Positions 54,013 to 62,366 of a stretch of DNA of 64,000 nucleotides are shown in pieces. The notes under the pieces are model-generated. The model was not told the DNA's origin, ran no database searches, and worked only from the letters and a program-made list of their open reading frames with translations. How positions within the stretch are numbered: position 1 is the stretch's first letter; every line of letters begins with the position of its first letter. The stretch lies in assembly GCF_000350225.1 (NCBI RefSeq), contig NW_005179164.1, positions 62,001 to 126,000 of the forward strand, read 5' to 3'. The translations under genes were made by a program, and so were the position numbers. Source of the DNA: Chondrus crispus (taxonomy: Eukaryota > Rhodophyta > Florideophyceae > Gigartinales > Gigartinaceae).

Positions 54013-55065
54013 TGTAGTGCAATACGCACCTGGAAAGGGGGGTGAAAAGAAAGGAAAACATTTGGATATGAAAAGTAGTCCGGGTTTGGGGGACACACGT
54101 GTGAATAATTGCACAGCTTTAATTTTTAATTATTTTATTTTATTTAGTTAATTAGTTGGCATTAATTTTGCTGACATTAGATTAGATCTAGAATCTAGAG
54201 TCGGGAGCTACTGTACTCGCCCCGGCGGGGCTCTATATAACTTAGCCCTTTGACCGAACAAGTCAATAAACCAACCCGAGTTGCCGGAGTTGAATGTCGC
54301 CTTGGTCGAAGTCCGTCTCTACCAAGACGCTCCCTTTTTCCTAAGCCTACGGCATCCTCTATCGCTCGGGGTTCCCTTTTCTCTTTCCTTCATTTCCCTA
54401 TCCTTTTCTATCTCTAATTCTACCTATTTTTCCCTTATCTTGTGTTGGTGCCATCGGCCTCGGTTGCGACCGAACCTGTGTAGGTGTTTCAAGCCATCGG
54501 GCGACACAGTTGACGTAGCGCTGCTACTGTCACCCATTTTCCGACGGAGACCGTTGCAACGACGTCTCCCTCGAAGGGCTCCGTCGTATTACGAGCCAGT
54601 GTTGGTACCATCGGTGTCGGTTGCGACCGAACCGGTGTAGGTGTTTCGAGCCATCGGGCGGCACGGTTGACGTAGCGCTGCTACTTTCATTTCATCCCGT
54701 CGGGCTGCGTTGCGACGCCCCCGTCGAAGGCCTTGTCACGTTACAAGGTGTCGAAGAAGCTCAACGAGCATTGGCCTTACAACCCAGTGGAACCAGGGTA
54801 CCTACGTACGCGCCCCACTCCACACTCGTCGAGCAGATCTCTTCGCAAGTCTCTACCACACCGATCCCGGGCCGGGCTATTTTCTCTGTGCCCCCCCCCC
54901 ATCAGGGATCCGAGCTACTACGAGTCGCAAGCTCGTTTAAACGGAGAAGGGAGAGTCGGACACTCCGTAGCGCTGTGCCATCGGCAGTTCTTCTTTTTGT
55001 TTCTGTTGTTGTTGTTGCTGGACCATCGGACCGCGGTCTCTGCCCGACAGGCGCATTGCACTACA
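54013..55065 (+). repeat. 5' LTR of element D (1053 bp)
   Basis: Begins TGTAGTGCAATACGCACC and ends GGCGCATTGCACTACA, so its two ends are inverted over about 16-19 bases, much longer than usual TG...CA. A segment starting near 54453 is repeated 154 bp later, near 54607 (shared block GACGTAGCGCTGCTACT). Same structure as the solo LTR at 20300-21347. Confidence 0.93.
54234..54240 (+). promoter_or_regulatory. TATA box in LTR of element D
   Basis: TATATAA follows the GC-rich CCCCGGCGGGGCTC, about 220 bases into the LTR. The solo LTR copy has TATATA at the equivalent place. Likely promoter for the genomic transcript. Confidence 0.6.
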
Positions 55066-55069
55066 AAAG

Positions 55070-55087
55070 TGGTCTCCCGGCCTAGAA
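55070..55087 (+). promoter_or_regulatory. primer-binding site of element D
   Basis: TGGTCTCCCGGCCTAGAA begins four bases after the LTR. It differs from the site shared by elements A and E, so a different tRNA is expected; isoacceptor not identified. Confidence 0.6.
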
Positions 55088-55242
55088 TTTTTGTTTACTG
55101 TTCAGGAGACCCGACCTAGAATTTTTGTCGACGACAGTCTCGGTCTGGAGACACTCTACAAAAGTGGTCTGGGTAACGGACTCTTTTTTTATTTTCTTTT
55201 GTTTGTAACTTTTTTTGCTGCGTAGGTCCGCTCGTACGAGCG

Positions 55243-57342
55243 ATGTCAACAAGCGCACCCGGGGACGTCGGTCCCGGGGCGAGCAGAGCCGGATCGGCAC
55301 GAGCGTCGAGGATCCCGAGGGGTCCTCGCACCCGGAGCCAGGCCAATACGGCCACGGACCCCGGAGATCAAGAATCCCCTACGGGGATAGCCGCCGACAA
55401 GACTGACCTCGACGAGAAGTTGGAGAAGATGAGCAGCGAAATTCGCGAAGAAGCGAAGAAAAATCTCGAGGCTGAATTAGCCCTCGTCCGGAAGCAACTG
55501 GAGTTGCAAGCATCCGAGTTGCACACCGTTTTGGGAGAGCTGTCGGCTCGAGTGGATCTCGTCGAGAAGGAGCGAGGAGATGCGACCGACGGTCTGGAGC
55601 CGGAGGTCCTAGCGTCGTTGAAAATTTCGGTCAAGGACGCGAGGCGCGACGCGAATCAAGCCTTGGAGTCCTTAGGAAAATTTAGAACAAGCATCGATGA
55701 CCGATTCGATCGCGCCGCGCAACGTCTCAAGGACCTCGAGCAGGCCGCGGATCAAGCTCCGCAAGGATCGGACGACGAGCCGCTCCCTTCGGGTAGAGAG
55801 GGCGACCGTCGGTCGAAGAAGGACAAGCCCGCTCGGCAGCGGAGTTCTAAGTCGAAGCCCTCGAAGAAGGACAAGCGACGTGCAAGCAAGGGTCACTGTA
55901 GTGACGATCCGGAGAACCGCGACTCACAGTCGGAGTCGCTTGGTCCCTCCGAAGATGGTAACGGCGATTCGTCGAACCATTCAGGCGATTCCGAACGCCG
56001 TTCAGAAGACGGAAACGGAATTTCGTCAAGCAAGAAAATTTCCTCCAGACGAGGCGGAGTCACTTCGTCCGCCTCGCGGAGAGACAAGGACGCGGAGCCC
56101 GAAGATGTCGCAACGCGGCGCAGGCCGCGATGGGAGGAGTTGGAGGAGCTGAATCCGACCAACTACCTCTTCAAGAAGTTACTTTCGTACCGAACGTACC
56201 GCTTGCGGAACCCGCAGACATATTTGTCAAGTTCCCGGCGGACCGCCGTGCGAAAAATTAGGAGAGATATTCCGCCTAAGGTGAAAAAGGACAACACGTT
56301 CACAGGAGAGGACGGGGTCCTTGTGTTGGATTTTTTGGCAAAATTAGTTCAAGAGTTTGATACTCAAGAAATGAACGAGGGGCAAGCGATCCGCCTGTTG
56401 CCTGAATTTTTAAGCGGCATCGCCTTGAGACAGTACACTTCGGTGTCTCAGACGGCCGGGGCCCATCACGGGAAGATATCCGTTTGGCCAGAGGCCGTAA
56501 ATTGGTTGTTGAGGAGTTTCGCAACCGACGAGGCGATCCGTCAAGCCGTGCTCGCGTTGCGAGAAGTTCAGCAAAGACCGTCTGAAGACGAGATGGAATT
56601 TTATATCCGTCTGACGGACGCAAGCAACCGATGTGGAAACGTATATTCGATGGAAGAACAGATGGCGATGTTTATTGAAGGACTCGATTCGAGTATCAAG
56701 CCGATGGTATCTCAATACCGGCAAGACAATCGGGACGTTTCATTTTTGAGACTAGTGAATTACGCGAAGGCGCATGGCTCGGCGAGCCGCGCTAAGGACA
56801 AGAAGACCAAGAAGGTCACGATTCAGACGCCGTCGACGTTCAGGGCGGGGAAGAAGCCGAGGGCTTCTTATCCCGGTCGCAAAAGTCACGCCGCAGTCCA
56901 TTTAGCCGAGTCCATGTCCGCGTCAGATGAGCGCGGTGCGCATGGAAGTAGCGAAAATCACTACGAAGGAGCGTTAGTGGCCGAAGGCGAGTTCATTGAG
57001 CCATCGGAGGGCTACGGACACGAGGACTACGGGGACAGCGGGTCGTCAACTCTACCGACGCCTGCATACACGACGGAGTCGTTTTCAGAGCCCACGGATC
57101 CCGTGATGATGTTTCGGGGGCGCGGCCACACGCCGGCGCCGCGCATTCCGATGGAAGGCAAGGGTACGACGTTTCGAGGGCCAGGCTGGATGGGAAGGCC
57201 GCAACGCCAAGGAAGGCCGCCGGCCCGTGGAGAACCTAGGACGCCGTATCCCGTCAAGACGCACGGTCTGGTGTGCTATCATTGCTATGAAAAGGGGCAC
57301 GCCGCGCCAACGTGCATTCTTTCCCTCCGGGAAATGCACTGA
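55243..57342 (+). CDS. gag: Gag polyprotein of element D
   Basis: 699 residues from the ATG at 55243. A coiled coil at about 45-110 (KLEKMSSEIREEAKKNLEAE) precedes a long Ser/Arg/Asp-rich linker at about 170-290. The retrotransposon gag core follows from about 300 to 520 (LFKKLLSYRTYRLRNPQTYL, DGVLVLDFLAKLVQEFD). A zinc knuckle CYHCYEKGHAAPTC lies at 678-691. It forms the virus-like particle and binds the RNA. The frame is intact. The gag core resembles that of element E. Confidence 0.9.
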   Translation: MSTSAPGDVGPGASRAGSARASRIPRGPRTRSQANTATDPGDQESPTGIAADKTDLDEKLEKMSSEIREEAKKNLEAELALVRKQLELQASELHTVLGELSARVDLVEKERGDATDGLEPEVLASLKISVKDARRDANQALESLGKFRTSIDDRFDRAAQRLKDLEQAADQAPQGSDDEPLPSGREGDRRSKKDKPARQRSSKSKPSKKDKRRASKGHCSDDPENRDSQSESLGPSEDGNGDSSNHSGDSERRSEDGNGISSSKKISSRRGGVTSSASRRDKDAEPEDVATRRRPRWEELEELNPTNYLFKKLLSYRTYRLRNPQTYLSSSRRTAVRKIRRDIPPKVKKDNTFTGEDGVLVLDFLAKLVQEFDTQEMNEGQAIRLLPEFLSGIALRQYTSVSQTAGAHHGKISVWPEAVNWLLRSFATDEAIRQAVLALREVQQRPSEDEMEFYIRLTDASNRCGNVYSMEEQMAMFIEGLDSSIKPMVSQYRQDNRDVSFLRLVNYAKAHGSASRAKDKKTKKVTIQTPSTFRAGKKPRASYPGRKSHAAVHLAESMSASDERGAHGSSENHYEGALVAEGEFIEPSEGYGHEDYGDSGSSTLPTPAYTTESFSEPTDPVMMFRGRGHTPAPRIPMEGKGTTFRGPGWMGRPQRQGRPPARGEPRTPYPVKTHGLVCYHCYEKGHAAPTCILSLREMH

Positions 57343-57359
57343 GTTTTGGAAAATTATGA

Positions 57360-58457
57360 GGCGTTGTCTCCGATGGAGAGGTTAGGGATACCATCGACGA
57401 GTTACCTGAAGGTCAAGAATTGGTTCGATTCGCAGACGGCGAGCACGCCGAGTGCTTCAACGCCGAGGTCGAACCAACCCTTCATAGGGCCCACCGCGGG
57501 GCCCGCGCCGTCGGATGTGAGAAGGATCCCGCAACGGCAGGAAAACTAGAGAGGGGAATCTCGCATGAGTCGCGAGAGGCACAGGGTCGACGTACTGTGC
57601 CCGGGGCTCAGCCCCGTTCCCCGTCTCTAAAGGAGAAATCAGGCCCCGAGGAGGAGGTTGTTGGATTGGTGGATAAGCCCAAAGGGCCAGCTCAAGTCAA
57701 GAAAATTTTGAGCCGAGCCCGAGATCATCCGCTGGAAGAAGTTCGAAGACCCTGGTACAGGGTTAAGCGAAGGGAGTGTCCCGAGAAGATGTTGGTCCTT
57801 GCGCGGAAAAACTACAAAGTTTACGCGGACATCGCACCCACAATTGGATTGATGAGCCGGGTGTTGTCTGCTTTAGACACCGGCGCGGGACCAAACCTTG
57901 TGCGAAAATCGGAACTCCCAGCTAGAATGGAATCTCTAGTGTCCTACGGACCGACCCAAGATATCGGCGACGCGAACAATAGGCCACTCCGGACTCTCGG
58001 CACAATTAGAATGCCTGTGAGGCTTGGAAAATTTGTGGCCGCAGCCGAGTTTATTGTATGCGAAAAACTAGCCGTCCCGCTAATTCTAGGCGCGGACTAC
58101 TGCGACCGGTTTGTGGAAGCAATTTATCCAAGGAAGAAAACGGTTGAGTTGGCGGATTTCTCGGAGGTTCCGATAGTTAGGCGGTTCTCGACGAGAAAAG
58201 GGAAGAAGAATCTCGTCGCGGGAGAGGACGAGAATGATGGAAAGGGGGAGCGAATTTCCCCTAAGGTAAAAGTGGCAAGAGCCACGACTATCGAGCCAGG
58301 GACGCAACGCGTCGTGGAATGCACCTCGAAGAGGGCGGGCTTGGTGGTGGTTCAGCCGTACTCGTCGTTGTACGAAAGGCACGGGTTGACGTGCACGAAT
58401 GGTGTCGTTCAGGTTGAGCCTGACAGGCCATTTCGTTTACTCGTTGCGGAATTTTAG
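57360..58457 (+). CDS. pol: protease segment of the Pol polyprotein of element D
   Basis: Reads in the -1 frame relative to gag. That frame is already open inside the gag end from about 57303, except for one TGA at 57357-57359, so a gag-pol frameshift with one nonsense mutation, or readthrough, is implied. VLSALDTGAGPNLVRKSELP carries the catalytic DTG (Asp at 57876). VPLILGADYCDRFV is the conserved C-terminal strand. The frame ends at 58457 in the motif RPFRLLVAEF, whose continuation is found in the next frame, so a one-base change near a TTTT run at about 58452-58455 breaks Pol here. Confidence 0.8.
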   Translation, partial: GVVSDGEVRDTIDELPEGQELVRFADGEHAECFNAEVEPTLHRAHRGARAVGCEKDPATAGKLERGISHESREAQGRRTVPGAQPRSPSLKEKSGPEEEVVGLVDKPKGPAQVKKILSRARDHPLEEVRRPWYRVKRRECPEKMLVLARKNYKVYADIAPTIGLMSRVLSALDTGAGPNLVRKSELPARMESLVSYGPTQDIGDANNRPLRTLGTIRMPVRLGKFVAAAEFIVCEKLAVPLILGADYCDRFVEAIYPRKKTVELADFSEVPIVRRFSTRKGKKNLVAGEDENDGKGERISPKVKVARATTIEPGTQRVVECTSKRAGLVVVQPYSSLYERHGLTCTNGVVQVEPDRPFRLLVAEF

Positions 58458-61400
58458 GACGTACCCTGTCAAGGTGCAAAAAGGCCAAGTGGTGGCAGAA
58501 TTATTACCGCACCCGAGAGCTGCGCTCGAGAGCAAAACCACCATTGGTGAAGTTCTCGGAATTCAAGAAAGGAAGAAGGAGAATTTTCCTAATTCCACCA
58601 AGACGCCTACGGGCGAGACAAGAGGCGAACCGTCGGATCAAGCGCGCGAGGACCAGCCAGAAGAACGGTCGGCAGAGCTCTCCGCGTCGGCATCTACGAA
58701 GCCGCAACGCAGGATTGAGCCGCCACCGCCGGACGTGGAGGACCTCGACCTGAGCCACGTGCCGGAACGGCTGCGCGAGCGGTTCTGTCGGATGTTGAAG
58801 AAGTATTCAAGGATGTGGGATGGGACGCTTGGCGAAATTAATACCACCGTCCATCGGATCGAGTTGATACCCGAGACTTGCCCCATCGCACAAGCCCCGT
58901 ATCGGGCCGGACCTAAAGCCCGCGAAGTAGAAGATGCAGAGGTGCAGAAGATGTTGGAGGCAGGAGTGATAGAACCAGCGCAGTCAGAATGGGCGTCGCC
59001 CGTGTTGCTGGTGCCAAAGCCGGATGGGTCAATGCGTTTTTGCGTAGACTACCGCAGGCTGAACGCAGTGACGGTGAAGGACACGTACCCCTTACCGCGC
59101 ATGGATGAGTGCCTGGACTCGCTTGGTGACACCAAGGTTTTCTCCGCGTTGGACGCGATTTCGGGATATTGGCAGATGCCTATCCCTGAGTGCGACCGCG
59201 ACAAGACCGCATTTTCGTGTCACTCAGGTCTGTATCGCTTCTCAAGAATGCCCTTCGGGCTAACTAACGCGCCAGCGACGTTTCAGAGAGCAATAGATAT
59301 CCTGCTCTCTCCGTTCCGTTGGAAATGCTGTTTGGTGTATCTAGACGACATAATCATTTTTAGCAAGTCGTGGGAGGAGCACATCGTGCACGTGGATGAA
59401 ATACTTTCCGTATTGGAAAAGGCAGGTGTCAAGCTCAAGCTTCGCAAGTGCGAATTTTTCGTGGAAAAGATCAAGTACCTGGGCCACGTCGTCCGCCCAG
59501 GTACGCTAGAAGTCGATGTCGCGCGAACCACCGCGTTGGAACAAGTGCGGTACCCGCGAACACAGACACAGCTCAGGAGCTTCCTGGGACTCTGCAATGT
59601 CTACCGCAGGTTCGTTCCGCAGTATGCGAAAATTGCGCAGCCTCTAAACCAACTACTGAAGAAAGGACAACCGGTTCAGTTGGAAGGATTCGACGAACCG
59701 TGCAAGAAAGCTTTTCATAAGCTCAAGGACGCCATGTTGGCACCGCCGGTGTTGGCGCTGCCGAAGAAGGACCTACCCTACTCGGTAGATACCGATGCAA
59801 GCGACTACCAAATAGGCGCTGCACTATTTCAAACACACCCGGATGCGCAACGCAAACCCATCGGGTTCTTTTCAAGAACGTTAGCCGCAGCCGAGAGAAA
59901 CTATTCTGTATCAGAAAAAGAATGTCTAGCCGTAATTTGGGCCGTACAGACTTTAAGACCATATCTATATGGCGAGCACTTCGTCGTGCATACCGACCAT
60001 GCCTCATTGAGGTGGTTGATGAACGTAACCGACCCCAGCGGGAGATTAATCCGATGGAGGCTACGCCTCTCGGAATTCGATTTTGAAATCAAGTACAAAA
60101 AGGGAAAGGCTAACAGCCAGGCGGACGCTTTGTCAAGGTTGCGAATCGCAGGAGAAACCGTCGACGAAATCGACGACGAAATCCCTTGCTTTATGGCCGA
60201 ACCGGCCGAGGGTACAGTGGAGAACGAGGAAAATTTTGACGCTGCAGACGACATCCTCGCTCTTGAGGGGGGGACCGCCCCTGATCGCCTCGATCAATTC
60301 CAAGCTGTCACTCCGGAGGAGCTCATTCGCCAGCAAGCCGTCGACCCCTTCTGCAACCGCATCAAGGAAGAAATGGACGCCGGAAAGGTGAGAACGTTCA
60401 GCACGGAGACCGAGGAACTCGAAGGAACTCTATGCCGTACCGCGGCAGAGTTTGTACAAGTGGTAATACCACAATCGTTAAGGGACCGCGTCCTAGGGTT
60501 GAGCCACTACGCAAAATTGGCAGGCCACCCGGGAGGCAGGAAACTTTACAAGACTTTGAGAAGATATTTTTATTGGCCTACGATGGCCCTAGACTGCTAT
60601 GCAGTCGCGAAGAATCGCGCCGCTTGTGCGCGGGAAAGGGTGAAGTTAAGAAAAAACACGAAGGAAATGAAGCTGTTCACGCCCAAAGCGCCGCTGGAAT
60701 TTGTCGCCATCGACATCCTCGGCGAGCTAATTACAACTAAGCGAGGAAATCGGTATATTCTCGTGATCAGCGATCGATACTCGAAACTCGTACGAACCGT
60801 ACCGTTGAAGAAAATATCAGCTGCGCACATCGCACAAGCCTTCGTTCACCATTGGGTATTCGTGTACGGACCGCCGGTCAAGCTGCTGTCCGACAATGGA
60901 ACACAGTTCACGGCCCGGTTCTTTCAGAACGTCTGTCGAATTCTCGGCATCCGCAATGTGTTCACGACTACGTACCACCCGCAAGCCAACGGCCAAGTTG
61001 AGAGATTTAACCGCACGCTGACTTCCGCGTTGCGAAAATACGTTGGAGAGCATCCCAAGGACTGGGACTTATTTAGCGACGCTGTGACGTTCGCCTACAA
61101 CACACAAGTTCATCGAACTACGAACATTGCGCCCTTCGAGCTGGTGTTGGCTCGGGCGCCGAGAAACATTGCGTTACAAGCGCAACCAACATTGGAGAAT
61201 TTCAGCTCGTCACGAGCATACTACCTGAAATGGCAGTCGTGGTTGGAGAGCTTAATGCGAAGCGCCGATAGGAGTTTGCGAAAGGAACAAGCCCGGTACA
61301 AGCGAAATTTCGACGCACGCCTTCGAAAACCGCAATACGAGATCCCACCGGGGTCCTACGTGTTCCTCCGGAAGGAGGAGGGCACGGCTAGCGAACCGAA

Positions 61401-62004
61401 ACATAAGCTCGCACAAGTCGCTACAGGACCTTATCAGGTCAGAAGATCGGACCAACATACGGTAGTCATTGCCATTGGCGATCAGGAGGAACGCGTATCG
61501 CGAGACAGGGTGGAGTTAGCCCCAAGCCCGATGGACTACGCGCCGATAACTGGCCTACGTCAAGCGCTACAGCTCCTGGGAGCGCCGGAGCTCAACAAAG
61601 AAGGAGAGGTAATGGAGGACGAGGAATGTCCTCACACCCGTGCGCCTACGTCAGGGGACCACGATAATTTAGTCGGTCACACGCCGACAGCGGAGACACC
61701 TCCAGGTCTACGAGAGTTCGGAAAGTCCAGAGATGAGGATGAGCCGCTGCCTCTTCGGAAGGGGGAACGACAGTTGGACACGCAGGAAGAAGGAACTGAG
61801 AGTCAGGAGTATGTGATCGACAAGGTCGTGGACCACGGCTACGACGGGGAGAAATTAATTCTGAAGGTGGAATGGTACGGTTATACGCCTAAGGACGCGA
61901 CGTGGGAGCCCATTGAGCAATTGCCCCGCAGCGCGGCGGTCACGTATTTCCGAAGGAAAAGATTATCCTTGCCCGCGCAGATCGCGCAAGCGCAATCAGG
62001 ATAG
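58399..62004 (+). CDS. pol: Pol of element D: RT, RNase H, integrase, chromodomain
   Basis: A 1201-codon open frame. RT spans about residues 170-400 (MRFCVDYRRLNAVTVKDTYP; catalytic YLDD at 314-317). RNase H spans about 455-580 (DTDASDYQIGAALFQ, SEKECLAVIWAV, TDHASLRWLM, all acidic residues kept). In the integrase zinc domain HYAKLAGHPGGRK is fine, but the first Cys is Arg (KNRAACARE). Core: FVAIDILGEL, LLSDNGTQF, NGQVERFNRTL (D, D, E present). A GPY/F-like module follows (ATGPYQVRRSDQHTVVI), then a chromodomain at about 1135-1190 (EYVIDKVVDHGYDGEKLILK, VEWYGYTPKDATWEPIEQL). It copies the RNA and integrates the DNA; the chromodomain should bind chromatin marks. The single Cys loss may impair integrase. 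Confidence 0.95.
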   Translation: MVSFRLSLTGHFVYSLRNFRTYPVKVQKGQVVAELLPHPRAALESKTTIGEVLGIQERKKENFPNSTKTPTGETRGEPSDQAREDQPEERSAELSASASTKPQRRIEPPPPDVEDLDLSHVPERLRERFCRMLKKYSRMWDGTLGEINTTVHRIELIPETCPIAQAPYRAGPKAREVEDAEVQKMLEAGVIEPAQSEWASPVLLVPKPDGSMRFCVDYRRLNAVTVKDTYPLPRMDECLDSLGDTKVFSALDAISGYWQMPIPECDRDKTAFSCHSGLYRFSRMPFGLTNAPATFQRAIDILLSPFRWKCCLVYLDDIIIFSKSWEEHIVHVDEILSVLEKAGVKLKLRKCEFFVEKIKYLGHVVRPGTLEVDVARTTALEQVRYPRTQTQLRSFLGLCNVYRRFVPQYAKIAQPLNQLLKKGQPVQLEGFDEPCKKAFHKLKDAMLAPPVLALPKKDLPYSVDTDASDYQIGAALFQTHPDAQRKPIGFFSRTLAAAERNYSVSEKECLAVIWAVQTLRPYLYGEHFVVHTDHASLRWLMNVTDPSGRLIRWRLRLSEFDFEIKYKKGKANSQADALSRLRIAGETVDEIDDEIPCFMAEPAEGTVENEENFDAADDILALEGGTAPDRLDQFQAVTPEELIRQQAVDPFCNRIKEEMDAGKVRTFSTETEELEGTLCRTAAEFVQVVIPQSLRDRVLGLSHYAKLAGHPGGRKLYKTLRRYFYWPTMALDCYAVAKNRAACARERVKLRKNTKEMKLFTPKAPLEFVAIDILGELITTKRGNRYILVISDRYSKLVRTVPLKKISAAHIAQAFVHHWVFVYGPPVKLLSDNGTQFTARFFQNVCRILGIRNVFTTTYHPQANGQVERFNRTLTSALRKYVGEHPKDWDLFSDAVTFAYNTQVHRTTNIAPFELVLARAPRNIALQAQPTLENFSSSRAYYLKWQSWLESLMRSADRSLRKEQARYKRNFDARLRKPQYEIPPGSYVFLRKEEGTASEPKHKLAQVATGPYQVRRSDQHTVVIAIGDQEERVSRDRVELAPSPMDYAPITGLRQALQLLGAPELNKEGEVMEDEECPHTRAPTSGDHDNLVGHTPTAETPPGLREFGKSRDEDEPLPLRKGERQLDTQEEGTESQEYVIDKVVDHGYDGEKLILKVEWYGYTPKDATWEPIEQLPRSAAVTYFRRKRLSLPAQIAQAQSG

Positions 62005-62090
62005 TGGTAACCAAGAATTTCACATGTCAGTGTCAGTGCGGTAATCCGCGCGGGGCATAGCGAGCCGACCTGAGGGTCGAGAAAAGGAGA

Positions 62091-62366
62091 ATGATGAGAT
62101 GGAACGAACCAGGTGAGGGGCCTTCAGACAGCCAACCCGCAAGTAGAAGCAGCGTGCGCACGAGTAGGATGAGCGTCGTGATGAGATACTCAGGTCGGAA
62201 GTCGCGTAACGATGTGCCAAGCGAGAAAAGAACGCTGGAAGAACGGGAACATAGGCTGGAAAGTCCACCTCCTTCACTCTTACCTTCATATCTGTTCGGT
62301 CTCGTTTTTGTTTTATTTGTGATTGCTTTTGTGTTGTTCTATTTTATTTTATTTTTGAAGCGTTAG
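62091..62366 (+). CDS. small C-terminally membrane-anchored ORF after pol
   Basis: 91 residues starting 87 bases after the pol stop. The polar N-terminal part (WNEPGEGPSDSQPASRSSVR) is followed near the end by one strong hydrophobic helix (SYLFGLVFVLFVIAFVLFYF) and LKR. Position after pol is where env-like or accessory genes sit in some LTR elements. There is no signal peptide, Cys pattern or fusion peptide, so calling it env would be unjustified. The hydrophobic segment overlaps a T-rich tract that alone could produce it. Function unknown. Confidence 0.35.
   Translation: MMRWNEPGEGPSDSQPASRSSVRTSRMSVVMRYSGRKSRNDVPSEKRTLEEREHRLESPPPSLLPSYLFGLVFVLFVIAFVLFYFILFLKR

Noticed and set aside
54281..55119. 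Overlapping open frames in the LTR of element D
   Set aside because: They coincide with the non-coding LTR and recur in its other copies only because the DNA is repeated.
62020..62289. Minus-strand frame opposite the small ORF after pol
   Set aside because: Composition is that of a shadow frame and it has no motif; unlike in element A there is no coherent antisense gene here.
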